Of a DNA stretch of 64,000 bases, positions 8,830 to 18,089 are shown one piece after another (the first letter of the stretch is position 1; every line of letters starts with the position of its first letter). This DNA is from UBA7328 sp002471345. GTDB taxonomy: Bacteria > Bacteroidota > Bacteroidia > Chitinophagales > Saprospiraceae. The notes beneath the pieces are model-generated. The model searched no databases and was not told the DNA's origin. It saw only the letters and a program-made list of their open reading frames with translations. The stretch covers positions 1-64,000 of the forward strand of contig CAXGOB010000010.1 of the NCBI GenBank assembly GCA_964011275.1. Direction: 5' to 3'. Made by a program: the position numbers and the translations under genes.

Positions 8830-9738
8830 ATGAGAAAAGTAAGTGTTATAGATCTTGGAACTAATACAGCTCACTTATTAATAGCTGAGCAGATCGAAGG
8901 TGGATTAAAAGTGCTGAAAAAGAAAAGGCACTACACATTTCTTGCAGAAAGTGGAATAGAGCAAATAACCATAGAAGCACAAAACCGATTATTTTTTGCC
9001 TTGGCAAATTTTGATCTTATTGTTAAAGAATTCAAATCACCAAATTGTGTAATCATAGGAACAGAGGCTTTTAGAATAGCTGAAAATGGAGGTGAAATTT
9101 TAAGAAATATAAAGCAAGAATATGGTTGGGATGTCGAGATTGTTTCAGGTAATAGAGAAGCGATTTTAATATATAAAGGAGTCAGACAAGTTGTCAATTT
9201 AACTGTAGGCAATTTTGCAATTATGGACATTGGAGGAGGGAGTGTAGAATTTGTAATTTCTAAAAATGGAAAACTTGAATGGAAAAAGAGTTTTCCTATT
9301 GGAATTGCGAAAATATTCAATAACTTATTTTCTAATAACTCTCTGACTTCCAGAGATTTATTAAAACATTCTAAAAAAATAAGAAACGTATTTCTTCCTT
9401 TAGAAATAGCACTTAAAAAATATAATCCTGCAACTTTAATAGGGGCTGCGGGTTCCTTCGAAATTCTGATAAACAAGACGAATAATTCAGGTTCTCAAGT
9501 AATAAACAAAGACGTGTTCCTAAACAAAATGGAGGAGATTATCAATCTATCTGAAGAAGAAAGAGCTAGAGTATCATGGATCCCAGAAGAAAGAGCAAAA
9601 TACGTTACCGCTGCTATACTTTTGATTCGAATTGCACTTGATATTACCAATAGTAAAAAAATAATTGTGTCCCCATTCTCACTTGAAGAAGGGTTAGCTG
9701 CGGAATGGTTTGAAAAGCAAAAGGCAAAAAGAATATGA
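8830..9738 (+). CDS. Exopolyphosphatase / pppGpp phosphohydrolase family (Ppx/GppA)
   Basis: ASKHA-fold phosphatase acting on polyphosphate or (p)ppGpp. The N-terminal phosphate-1 motif SVIDLGTNTAHLLIAE (residues 4-19) and the second phosphate motif AIMDIGGGSVEFVIS near 133 are intact, as is GAAGSFEIL near residue 209. At 302 residues it is the short two-lobe form lacking the HD-type C-terminal domain of E. coli Ppx/GppA, as is common in Bacteroidota. Likely cotranscribed with the preceding beta-barrel gene. Confidence 0.9.
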   Translation: MRKVSVIDLGTNTAHLLIAEQIEGGLKVLKKKRHYTFLAESGIEQITIEAQNRLFFALANFDLIVKEFKSPNCVIIGTEAFRIAENGGEILRNIKQEYGWDVEIVSGNREAILIYKGVRQVVNLTVGNFAIMDIGGGSVEFVISKNGKLEWKKSFPIGIAKIFNNLFSNNSLTSRDLLKHSKKIRNVFLPLEIALKKYNPATLIGAAGSFEILINKTNNSGSQVINKDVFLNKMEEIINLSEEERARVSWIPEERAKYVTAAILLIRIALDITNSKKIIVSPFSLEEGLAAEWFEKQKAKRI

Positions 9739-9793
9739 ACTCATTTTAGATTAATCTAAATTTATTTTTACATTTAACTAATTATTTTTTTGA

Positions 9794-11278
9794 GTGCTAG
9801 AATTATTCGACATATTATCTGAGGAGTGGGCTATAAGAGCCTTAATTGCATCATCTCTTGTAGGAATTTTATGTGGCGTTTTAGGCTGTTTTTTAGTTCT
9901 AAGAAATATGTCATTGATAGGAGATGCACTCTCACATGCAATTCTACCTGGAGTTTTTGTTCCATTTATGATAATAGGCTATAGTAAAGCAGGTTTCTTC
10001 ATCGGAACTCTCACTGCTGCAATAATCAGCGCTGTCGCTATCACGTGGATCCAGAATAATGTTAAAACAAAAAATGATGCGGCTATTGGAATTGTATTCA
10101 CTTTAATGTTTGCTATTGGAGTAACTGGGATTTCTTACCTCAACAATGCTCAGGGTGTGCATTTAGATTTAAAAGATTTTTTATTTGGCTCTACACTGGG
10201 CATTTCTAATGAAGACATTGTAATAACTTCTATTGTTACATTCTATGCATTAGCAAGTGTGATCATTTTTTATAGATACTTATTTATTACAACCTTTCAA
10301 GCCACGATTGCGGCTACGATGGGAATTTCGGTACAATTTGTTCATTATTTCCTGATGCTACTGGTATCATTAGCCATAGTTGCCTCTCTACAGACTGTAG
10401 GAATAATATTAGTAGTAGCCATGCTGATTACACCAGCAAGCACAGCATTATTGCTCTCTAACAATCTCAAAAGTGTACTGGTAATATCAGGAGTTATTGG
10501 CCTGCTTTCAGCAGTTATAGGATTGATCGGAGCAATTGTTCTAAACACTCCTCCAGGGCCAGCAATGTGCATAACAGCGACATTGTTTTATGCCTTTTCA
10601 GTAGTTTTTTCACCAACTAAGGGAATAGTTGTCAAATTCAGGAATAGGCGTCACCAAAAAGCATTAATTCAAAGAGAAGACATACTCAAATTAATGTACA
10701 AAAGTGAAACATCCATTTCGAAAGACACGATTGCTAACAGACTTCAATATAACCTCTCTATCTTATCTTCTAGGCTTGCTGAACTTATTCAATCAGGAGA
10801 CATTTCTAAATCTATTAATGGATATGTCATCACTGCCAAAGGCCGTGATCTTGGGCAAAAACTGGTAAGAGCTCATAGACTATGGGAAAAATATCTAGTG
10901 GACGAAATGGGACTAAAAGATGATCAAATTCATGAAGACGCTGAAAATCTAGAACATATTCTAGATCATGAAATGATTGATACTCTTGATGAAAAATTAG
11001 GCTACCCCGATAAAGACCCTCATGGTGCCCCTATTCCTCAGCGACTAGAAAGATCACGAACGCCGCTATTGGGCTTGAAGCCTAAAGGTCGAGCATTAAT
11101 ATCAAAAGAACAGATCAGTGAAAAGGTAGAAAGCGAACTATTTGAACTTGGTTTGTCAGCCCTTATGCCCATACAACTTAATGATATTCAAGAAAGTACA
11201 ATTACTGTGGACACTGCCAATGGGATTATAAATATAGATGTTGACCTTGCTCGAAAAATAAGCGTCGATAAAGCTTGA
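9794..11278 (+). CDS. Metal ABC transporter permease fused to DtxR/MntR-type regulator domain
   Basis: Residues 1 to ~285 form an ABC-3 family permease for manganese, zinc or iron: at least seven membrane helices, with GCFLVLRNMSLIGDALSHAILPG near 32-55 and LLVVAML-type helix ITPASTALLLS near 212-222. After a basic linker comes a winged helix (ILKLMYKSE...NRLQYNLSILSSRLAEL) and an iron-dependent-repressor dimerisation domain with HRLWEKYLVDEMGL and HEDAENLEHIL, which holds metal ligands in DtxR/MntR. Start is a GTG. No ATPase or binding-protein gene lies nearby, so partners are encoded elsewhere. Confidence 0.9.
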   Translation: MLELFDILSEEWAIRALIASSLVGILCGVLGCFLVLRNMSLIGDALSHAILPGVFVPFMIIGYSKAGFFIGTLTAAIISAVAITWIQNNVKTKNDAAIGIVFTLMFAIGVTGISYLNNAQGVHLDLKDFLFGSTLGISNEDIVITSIVTFYALASVIIFYRYLFITTFQATIAATMGISVQFVHYFLMLLVSLAIVASLQTVGIILVVAMLITPASTALLLSNNLKSVLVISGVIGLLSAVIGLIGAIVLNTPPGPAMCITATLFYAFSVVFSPTKGIVVKFRNRRHQKALIQREDILKLMYKSETSISKDTIANRLQYNLSILSSRLAELIQSGDISKSINGYVITAKGRDLGQKLVRAHRLWEKYLVDEMGLKDDQIHEDAENLEHILDHEMIDTLDEKLGYPDKDPHGAPIPQRLERSRTPLLGLKPKGRALISKEQISEKVESELFELGLSALMPIQLNDIQESTITVDTANGIINIDVDLARKISVDKA

Positions 11279-11292
11279 TGACTTTACAGTTT

Positions 11293-12144
11293 TCAAGTAC
11301 TTTTCTTATTCATACCTAGGGCTCGTAGCATTCTTTCCTTTCCTTGCATATCTCTCCTTATTTCCACTTGATCAAAAATACTTTCAAATATTTTTCTAGT
11401 TTCTTTTACTCTAAACTCATTCATTTCTACATATACTGCCCCACCCACATTAAGATGATCTTCTGCAAATCGAGAAATATGACGATAGAAAACTAGAGGG
11501 TCATTTCCATGAGTGAATAAGGCCTTCTCAGGTTCATAACCTAGAGTATTCTCGGACATTTTATTTTTTTCCGACATCGATATATAGGGAGGATTTGACA
11601 CTATGATATCAAAGGCACCAAAAGCTTTCCAAATGGATCTATCTAAAAAGTCAGTTCTAAAAAACTCTAAATTAGTCCTCAGTCTTTTGGCATTAATTCG
11701 TGTGCAATTCATTGCATCCATTGACTCCTCCAATGCAAATACACGAAATGGTGGTTTCTTCTTTTTTAGTGTAATACCAATACAGCCAGAGCCAGAACCG
11801 ATGTCGATGACATCTTTCTGTTTATACTGATTCTTATTGTCTTCCAAAATCCAATTCACCAGCTCTTCTGTCTCTGGTCGAGGAATGAGGACATGCTTAT
11901 TCACCATGAATTCATAGCCAAAAAAATTACTATGGCCGATTATATAATCGATTGGCTCTGAGCGCTTTAATCTTTTTATTATTGCCTTCAATTCTTCTTC
12001 CTCTCCAAATTCATCAGTTCTGTCAAAATTAGAGACCTTAAATATTTCCTTTAAAATGAGTCTAGAAATATTGGTAGCCTCTTTTCGATCATAATCCCCT
12101 AAAAGTGAGTAAACAGTATAATCAAAAGCTGATTTTATCGTCAT
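11293..12144 (-). CDS. prmC: Peptide chain release factor N5-glutamine methyltransferase PrmC
   Basis: PrmC (HemK) methylates the glutamine of the GGQ motif in release factors 1 and 2 using S-adenosylmethionine. The 283-residue product has the helical N-terminal domain, IPRPETEELVNWIL, the SAM-binding motif VIDIGSGSGCIGITL near residues 112-126 and the catalytic SNPPYIS near 183-189. It is the last gene of the kdsB-asnB-like-sulfotransferase operon, 3 bases after the sulfotransferase stop, and converges on the ABC permease gene. Confidence 0.95.
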   Translation of the reverse strand: MTIKSAFDYTVYSLLGDYDRKEATNISRLILKEIFKVSNFDRTDEFGEEEELKAIIKRLKRSEPIDYIIGHSNFFGYEFMVNKHVLIPRPETEELVNWILEDNKNQYKQKDVIDIGSGSGCIGITLKKKKPPFRVFALEESMDAMNCTRINAKRLRTNLEFFRTDFLDRSIWKAFGAFDIIVSNPPYISMSEKNKMSENTLGYEPEKALFTHGNDPLVFYRHISRFAEDHLNVGGAVYVEMNEFRVKETRKIFESIFDQVEIRRDMQGKERMLRALGMNKKST

Positions 12145-12147
12145 GAA

Positions 12148-13119
12148 TTATTCAATAATAAATGGAAAAGAATTTCCCGATAAAGGATATTTTCTGAATG
12201 TTCTTTTGGCATATTCTATAGTCACAAAAGATAATGCTTTCACCTTTTCTTGGCTTCTCTCTTCGCTTTTAACCATGAAATATTTAAAATGATTCATTAT
12301 GGCTCTAATATTTTTAAATACTGGTTTTTTACCATAAAATTCAAAATCTTTTTTGAAACATAAATGGTCAATTAAGTACTCAATTTCTCTTTTGCGAAAA
12401 TTAGGTATTGTAACGTCTGAATTCACTTCATTGGGCTTTTCTGGACGCCAAGATGATAACATTGTCATCTTCTCTAAATTTTGTGTCATTTGACTTTCAA
12501 AACTGAAATTTCTCTCATGGAGTATAGGAAGTATGGTTCCTTCAGGATCTCTAGATAAGTCTTCGTATTTAATAACTCTCACATCGTAATCAGGATCATA
12601 ACCCATTGCAATATTAAGAAGATAAACTCCACAAGAATAGATTAAGGACCATCCCCTTTTTTGCATTGATAATATGGCATCAATTGGATTTCTTATGGTA
12701 AGAACAAACTGAGTTTGGTCAAATTTTGATCTTAGCAAATGAAAGCATAAAGCATTCGAAGGGGTTTTCTCGGCTATAAATTCTTTGCCAGACTGTACGT
12801 TCACATACAAATACAATTCATATATAAATGATTGATAATCTATACTTTGGCGGACCAAATGCTCAAAATCTCTATCACCTAACAAATCTGATATTTGCAC
12901 CCCTTTGTGAATATGCCAACCCTTGGACATCACATCCTTGAGAGTGGTTTTATTTATATTCAATTTAATACTAGGCCAATTCAATATCCAATCTGGTTGT
13001 GTAAAAAGATTAGTCTCTAAACCACAATATATTTGAGAATGCTGACCTAAAATATGAGCCAATAAGGACGACCCTGTGCTTGCTGAGCCTCCGATGAGCA
13101 CTTTCAATTTGGTGTTCAT
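12148..13119 (-). CDS. Sulfotransferase family protein
   Basis: PAPS-dependent sulfotransferase of the bacterial Sulfotransfer family. The 5'-phosphosulfate loop VLIGGSASTGSSLLAHIL is at residues ~6-23 and the 3'-phosphate-binding segment FVLTIRNPIDAILSMQKR lies near 145-162; VIKYEDLSRDPEGTI further on is also typical. The chosen ATG at 13119 overlaps the TGA of the upstream asparagine-synthetase homologue as ATGA, implying translational coupling; an ATG at 13140 is the alternative. Acceptor is unknown; glycolipid, polysaccharide or small molecule are all possible. No sulfatase was recognised nearby. Confidence 0.85.
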   Translation of the reverse strand: MNTKLKVLIGGSASTGSSLLAHILGQHSQIYCGLETNLFTQPDWILNWPSIKLNINKTTLKDVMSKGWHIHKGVQISDLLGDRDFEHLVRQSIDYQSFIYELYLYVNVQSGKEFIAEKTPSNALCFHLLRSKFDQTQFVLTIRNPIDAILSMQKRGWSLIYSCGVYLLNIAMGYDPDYDVRVIKYEDLSRDPEGTILPILHERNFSFESQMTQNLEKMTMLSSWRPEKPNEVNSDVTIPNFRKREIEYLIDHLCFKKDFEFYGKKPVFKNIRAIMNHFKYFMVKSEERSQEKVKALSFVTIEYAKRTFRKYPLSGNSFPFIIE

Positions 13120-14816
13120 ATTTTCATTACTTTTCGCCAAATCGCAAAGCTGATATGCTTAAATTGTCTGTAATTTTCAGGCTTATTACTTATAGTCCAC
13201 ATCACTTTATAATTGTCTTTCAAGTATTGCAAATCATAAACGTCACTCATGTGATCTCCAAAATACTCTATCCAATGTTCTTTTTGCTCTTCTATCCATT
13301 GATTGTTAGGGCTAAGCAATCCTTTCTTATCTCTTCTTTTCAATATTTTCTTTGGCAATTCATTTTTAAAAGAATCTCTCAAAATTGCCTTGGAAGCACC
13401 TTTGTGAAATCTATACTCATAAGGAGATTCTAAAATATGATTTGCCCACTTTACATTTTCGGCAAATGGATATTTCATTTTAATATCAAAATCCTTACTT
13501 ATTCTATTAGTAAATCTTGATAGATGTCTTATTCCACCATTGAAAAAGTCATCTCTCATTTGATCTTTTAGCGGCTTTTTTGAACCATATTCTAATACAT
13601 TTAAGGATCTATCTAAAAAGTCTCTATTGTATAATTTCAACTCGTTAATATAGATCATGTACAATTTGAATATCCATTTCGATGTCCATGAACTTTGTTT
13701 CAACAGTGTCTTAGAAGCATTTAGTATTTCATTTTTAGAAGATTGTTTCCAACCTAACAATTCCTGTAAAGCCCTGATTTTTAAATTTTTAAAATAATGA
13801 GCGGCCAATTCATGCCTATAATAATCATGCCCCCCATAAATAGCATCTGCACCCAGACCATCCCAAATTACCTTTTGTCCGTCTTCCTTACATCTCTGTA
13901 TCAGTTTGTACTGATTATAAGTTCCAGAAGATAACGTTGGCCATTCTATAACTCGATGAAGGTTTTCGATATCGATTTTATACTCTTCCGAATTTACTGT
14001 TAATTGAATCCAGTCATTCGATGGAAACTGTTGAGATATAATTTTGGCATATTTAGACTCATCAATGGATGCATCCTCAAAAGTCATAGTGTAAAAAGAC
14101 AATTTCTTACTCGTTAACTTAGGTGCTAAGATTTGAACCAAACAGCTACTGTCAATACCTCCACTAAGAAAAGCTGCATTAGACTGTGACGAATAATTAA
14201 CAATGTCGTCCTCTATGAACCTCTGTATCTGTGTTCTGTTTTTTATGACTAGATCAGAATAAGATAAGTGCGGCAAATTAGCTTCTGTATCAAGATATGT
14301 ATTAGATTCAAGTTTCCAGTCTCTCCAATTGAATGAAACAGACTGGCTTTGTTTTACTTCTCTAACACCTTGGATTAAAGTCTTTTCAGATCGATCCATT
14401 TTATTAAAAAAGAGCATTTCAGCCAACGATTGTGACTCCAATTTAAGAGGACTATCCAAAAGTTGAACAAGCATATGTAAAGAGTCACTAAAGGCAAAAC
14501 AATTTGAAGATTGACTGTAATACAAGGGGTGTATTCCTACTATATCTCTTATAAGCACGAGAGACTCTTTATTATTCAAAAAATGAACAATTGACCAAGC
14601 TCCATTTTGTATAAATGACTGATTATCATTGCAATTTTCTACTATTTTCAAAATTGTCTTATCAGATAAATCGCCACTACACCAAGGCCTATTATCAATT
14701 ATAACACTTGATTTGGCATGAATCTCTGAACTAGGGGAAAAGCTATATTTCAAATGAGAAACTGGCTTTACTTTGTATTCCTTTTTGTAGATAATGCCTG
14801 TAATGGACTTGTTCAA
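13116..14816 (-). CDS. Asparagine synthetase B-like protein lacking the glutaminase cysteine
   Basis: The C-terminal half is an ATP-pyrophosphatase domain: AFLSGGIDSSCLVQIL near residues 208-223, DESKYAKII near 250, and WDGLGADAIYGGHDYYRHE near 318. The N-terminal half aligns with a class II glutamine amidotransferase fold (VLIRDIVGIHPLYY, CFAFSDSLHML) but begins MNKSITGII, with no Cys at position 2, so it cannot hydrolyse glutamine by the usual mechanism. Relatives include free-ammonia AsnB variants and amide-forming ligases of natural-product clusters. It starts 7 bases after kdsB and couples to the sulfotransferase. Confidence 0.85.
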   Translation of the reverse strand: MNKSITGIIYKKEYKVKPVSHLKYSFSPSSEIHAKSSVIIDNRPWCSGDLSDKTILKIVENCNDNQSFIQNGAWSIVHFLNNKESLVLIRDIVGIHPLYYSQSSNCFAFSDSLHMLVQLLDSPLKLESQSLAEMLFFNKMDRSEKTLIQGVREVKQSQSVSFNWRDWKLESNTYLDTEANLPHLSYSDLVIKNRTQIQRFIEDDIVNYSSQSNAAFLSGGIDSSCLVQILAPKLTSKKLSFYTMTFEDASIDESKYAKIISQQFPSNDWIQLTVNSEEYKIDIENLHRVIEWPTLSSGTYNQYKLIQRCKEDGQKVIWDGLGADAIYGGHDYYRHELAAHYFKNLKIRALQELLGWKQSSKNEILNASKTLLKQSSWTSKWIFKLYMIYINELKLYNRDFLDRSLNVLEYGSKKPLKDQMRDDFFNGGIRHLSRFTNRISKDFDIKMKYPFAENVKWANHILESPYEYRFHKGASKAILRDSFKNELPKKILKRRDKKGLLSPNNQWIEEQKEHWIEYFGDHMSDVYDLQYLKDNYKVMWTISNKPENYRQFKHISFAIWRKVMKI

Positions 14817-14823
14817 AACGGTA

Positions 14824-15558
14824 TTAATGAAGTTGAGACAATGACTTACTGAATGCTTTTGCTTTGATCAGATCATCTGGGACATCTATTCCTATGCTTT
14901 CATTTCTAGTCTCGATCAACTGAATGGCATATCCATGATCCAACCATCTCAATTGTTCTAACTTCTCTATTCGTTCAGCATCAGTGGGCTCTAATTGCAC
15001 AAGATCTAAAAGGACTTCTCTATTGAAACCATATATACCCAAGTGTTTATACTTTTTTGAATCATCAACAATTTCATCTGCATTATTAGATCTACGGAAG
15101 CTCAAAGCTTTTCCATTTTCAGCAGCTTTTACTTTTACCACATTTGGATTGAATAACTCCTCTGATGAACATTCTTTCATCAATGTTACGATTTGACTAT
15201 CATTATTTTTTAATTCATCAATCAATATTTCAATATCCTCAGAGAGGACAAAAGGCTCATCGCCTTGAAGATTTATTATAAAGTGAAAACCATTAAGTTC
15301 TTCAGCTACTTCAGCTATTCTACTGGTACCATTGTCATGAGTTTTATCAGTCAGGATTACTCTTCCTCCCACATCTTCAATACTCTTTAAGATTCTATTA
15401 TCATCTGTAGCTACTATTACTTCATCAATATTTCTTACCTTTTGTGCTCTCAGATAAACCGACTGAATTACATTAAATTCATCAATCAATTCAAGGCTCT
15501 TTCCAGGAAATCTAGAAGAATTGAACCGAGCTGGAATTATAATAGCTGTTTTCGACAT
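14824..15558 (-). CDS. kdsB: 3-deoxy-manno-octulosonate cytidylyltransferase (CMP-Kdo synthetase)
   Basis: KdsB activates Kdo with CTP for addition to lipid A. The 244-residue product shows the signature IIIPARFNSSRFPGKSLELI at the N-terminus, EVIVATDDNRIL near 46-57, THDNGTSRIAEVAEEL near 72-87 and INLQGDEPFV near 94-103, plus HLGIYGFNREVL. Length matches the family. First gene of a compact minus-strand operon with the AsnB-like, sulfotransferase and prmC genes; the 183-base gap upstream separates it from the divergent LysM gene. Confidence 0.93.
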   Translation of the reverse strand: MSKTAIIIPARFNSSRFPGKSLELIDEFNVIQSVYLRAQKVRNIDEVIVATDDNRILKSIEDVGGRVILTDKTHDNGTSRIAEVAEELNGFHFIINLQGDEPFVLSEDIEILIDELKNNDSQIVTLMKECSSEELFNPNVVKVKAAENGKALSFRRSNNADEIVDDSKKYKHLGIYGFNREVLLDLVQLEPTDAERIEKLEQLRWLDHGYAIQLIETRNESIGIDVPDDLIKAKAFSKSLSQLH

Positions 15559-15741
15559 ATGTCTTCAAAGTAAAAAGCTAAGATATATAAGATCTTTAGT
15601 GAACATAAGCAAATCTTAAAAGATAACTTAACGTAGTTTGAGATCGTTATTTAATCAACATGTAAAGATAAGTAGATGAACGTTGATGAAATATTCATAT
15701 TAAATATATTCATAATATATTTGTAGTTCAAAATCAGTCAT

Positions 15742-16728
15742 ATGAATAGATTTTTTACTATTATTCTCCTTGGCTTTATTTCTATTCCCCTCAACTCTCA
15801 AGATAGTCAACCTTCTAAAATTATAATTTCGCAAAATGGAGATGGTAACTTTTATTTTGACTATTCTCTGTCTCAAGGAGAAACAGCTTATTCTATTAGT
15901 AGAAAATTCAATCAACCAATTGCATCCCTAAAAAGAATAAATAATGGCAGAAACTTATCCGCATTAAGTCAAAAAGAGGAGATAAGAGTTCCCTATTCCA
16001 GAGAACTTCTGATCGACCCTTCAGAATCTTCTCCTACTGCTTTGATATATATTACCCAACCAAAAGAGACTCTTTATTCTATTGGCAAAAATTATTTTCA
16101 AATTGATTTAAAAGATATTCAATCTCTCAACAATCTTGAAGATAATAACATTCGAATAGGTCAAGAATTAATCATAGGTTATATTGATTTAGAAAGAGGC
16201 AATTCTGATGTGGATAGAGATTATATTCATAAAAATGCACTCGCAATTGAATCTGAAGAAGAAAAAGACAGCGAAGGTGTTCTGAGGGAGAATGACTCTG
16301 ACTTCCCTAAAAAGAGCAATTCGTCCAACTATCAAAAAACAAAGGAAATTCACAAGTCATATAGCCTTACTGATCTTATAGAGATGATTGATGACGAAGA
16401 AACAACATTTCAACCCGTTGATCCTGAAACAGAAAATGAAGAAGCTGAATATTTTGAAATGACAAGTGAAAAAGGATTAGCTTATACTGAAAACGTGAAT
16501 ATGGATGGAAACGACTTATATGTTCTTCATCCCAACGCAAAGGTGGGCACTGAAATGGAGATTACTTACCCAATGCTTAATAAAACGGTAAAAGCAAAAG
16601 TAATAAGCGAATTCCCAAAAGAATTGTACCCTAAAAATATAAGTATCGTAATTTCGCCGAGCGTAGCAAAAGCACTAGGTGCCAAAGACGATCAATTTAG
16701 AGTAGAAATGAAATTCATTACTGACTGA
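15742..16728 (+). CDS. Secreted LysM protein with C-terminal RlpA-like barrel
   Basis: Exported 328-residue protein with a signal peptide (FFTIILLGFISIPLNSQ). Two LysM peptidoglycan-binding modules follow: one beginning YSLSQGETAYSISRKF near residue 45 and one reading YITQPKETLYSIGKNYF near 108, with LRIGQEL-type endings. A low-complexity acidic linker leads to a C-terminal segment from about 245 (GLAYTENVNMDGNDLYVLHP, KTVKAKVISEFP, ISPSVAKALGAKD) that resembles the double-psi barrel of RlpA. Likely binds the cell wall. Its TGA overlaps the ATG of the next gene. Confidence 0.82.
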   Translation: MNRFFTIILLGFISIPLNSQDSQPSKIIISQNGDGNFYFDYSLSQGETAYSISRKFNQPIASLKRINNGRNLSALSQKEEIRVPYSRELLIDPSESSPTALIYITQPKETLYSIGKNYFQIDLKDIQSLNNLEDNNIRIGQELIIGYIDLERGNSDVDRDYIHKNALAIESEEEKDSEGVLRENDSDFPKKSNSSNYQKTKEIHKSYSLTDLIEMIDDEETTFQPVDPETENEEAEYFEMTSEKGLAYTENVNMDGNDLYVLHPNAKVGTEMEITYPMLNKTVKAKVISEFPKELYPKNISIVISPSVAKALGAKDDQFRVEMKFITD

Positions 16729-18089
16729 TGCAAGTAAAAAACAATGTTCTAGAGACCATAGGGAACACCCCGCTTATAAGAATAAACAAAATCACAAAAG
16801 ACCTTTCAGCTGAAGTCTATGCCAAAGTAGAGACCTATAATCCAGGGCACTCCATTAAAGACAGAATGGCTATCAAAATGGTAGAGGATGCTGAAGAACG
16901 CGGTGATATTTTGCCTGGAGGAACAATCATAGAATGTACATCAGGAAATACAGGAATGGGTATTGCACTTGCTGCTGTAGTGAAGGGGTATCAATGCATT
17001 TTTACCACCAGTGACAAGCAATCAAAAGAAAAAATAGATATTCTAAAAGCTTTTGGCGCAGAAGTGATTGTATGCCCTACAAATGTAACCCCTACGGATC
17101 CCAGGAGTTATTATTCTGTCGCTGAGCGACTTAATAAGGAAATACCCAATAGCTACTGGTGCAACCAATATGACAATCTATCCAATCAGGAAGCTCATTA
17201 TCTTTCTACAGGGCCTGAGCTATGGGAGCAGACTGAAGGCAAAATAACACATTTGGTTGTAGGTGTAGGAACAGGAGGCACTATCTCCGGTACAGCTAAG
17301 TTTCTTAAAGAACAAAATCCTGATATTAAAATATGGGGAGTAGATACTTATGGTTCTGTTTTTAAAAAATACCATGAAACTGGTGAGTTCGATGAAAAAG
17401 AAATCTATCCATATATAACTGAAGGAATAGGTGAAGATATCATACCTAAGAATGTTGACTTTTCTCTAATTGACCATTTTGAAAAAGTAAGTGATAAAGA
17501 CGGAGCAATCATGTGTCGTAGACTTGCAAGAGAAGAAGGTCTATTTCAAGGCTATTCTTGTGGGTCTGCCATGGCAGGATTAATGCAGATTTCAGGAAAG
17601 CTGAAAAAAGAGGATATAGTTGTTGTCATTTTTCATGATCACGGCAGTAGATATGTAGGAAAAGTCTACAATGATGACTGGATGAGGGAAAGAGGTTTTT
17701 TAGAAACAACAGATTTGAATGTAGGTGACCTTATTTCTCAAAAATCTGACAGTACATTCATAACAGTAAACCCTGACATGTCTGTTAGAGAAGCACTTGA
17801 AATTATGAAGAGCAGTGATATCTCACAAATGCCTGTATTAGAAAAAGATGATATTATCGGGTCTATTACCGAGAGCAATTTACTCAGTTTTATCCTAGAA
17901 GATCCGTTCAGAAACGGTGATAAAAAAGTAACGGAAATAATGGGACTTCCATTTCCATTAGTAAGTAATGAAACTTTGGTTAAAGAACTCAATAGGTATA
18001 TCACAAAATCTGTTCCCGCTGTAATTGCCAAGGACACAGCTGGCACTTTACAAGTGATAACTCAGTATGATATCATCCAAGCTGTCTAA
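16728..18089 (+). CDS. Cystathionine beta-synthase / PLP-dependent cysteine synthase with CBS pair
   Basis: A PLP fold-type II enzyme condensing serine or O-acetylserine with homocysteine or sulfide. The catalytic lysine is in GHSIKDRMA near residue 43, the substrate loop is ECTSGNTGMG near 68-77, and the phosphate-binding loop is VGTGGTISGTA near 180-190. Residues ~330-453 form two CBS motifs (VREALEIMKSSDISQMPVLE; AVIAKDTAGTLQVITQYDI), the regulatory module of cystathionine beta-synthase. Start ATG overlaps the upstream stop by one base, and its end overlaps the PagL-like gene by 23 bases. Confidence 0.92.
   Translation: MQVKNNVLETIGNTPLIRINKITKDLSAEVYAKVETYNPGHSIKDRMAIKMVEDAEERGDILPGGTIIECTSGNTGMGIALAAVVKGYQCIFTTSDKQSKEKIDILKAFGAEVIVCPTNVTPTDPRSYYSVAERLNKEIPNSYWCNQYDNLSNQEAHYLSTGPELWEQTEGKITHLVVGVGTGGTISGTAKFLKEQNPDIKIWGVDTYGSVFKKYHETGEFDEKEIYPYITEGIGEDIIPKNVDFSLIDHFEKVSDKDGAIMCRRLAREEGLFQGYSCGSAMAGLMQISGKLKKEDIVVVIFHDHGSRYVGKVYNDDWMRERGFLETTDLNVGDLISQKSDSTFITVNPDMSVREALEIMKSSDISQMPVLEKDDIIGSITESNLLSFILEDPFRNGDKKVTEIMGLPFPLVSNETLVKELNRYITKSVPAVIAKDTAGTLQVITQYDIIQAV

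Noticed and set aside
8931..9476. 181-codon minus-strand ORF antisense to the Ppx/GppA gene
   Set aside because: Shadow of a gene with strong family motifs on the other strand.
13116..14816. Lasso-peptide cyclase
   Set aside because: No precursor peptide, leader-binding PqqD-like protein or transglutaminase-type protease lies in the operon, and there is no intergenic room for one.
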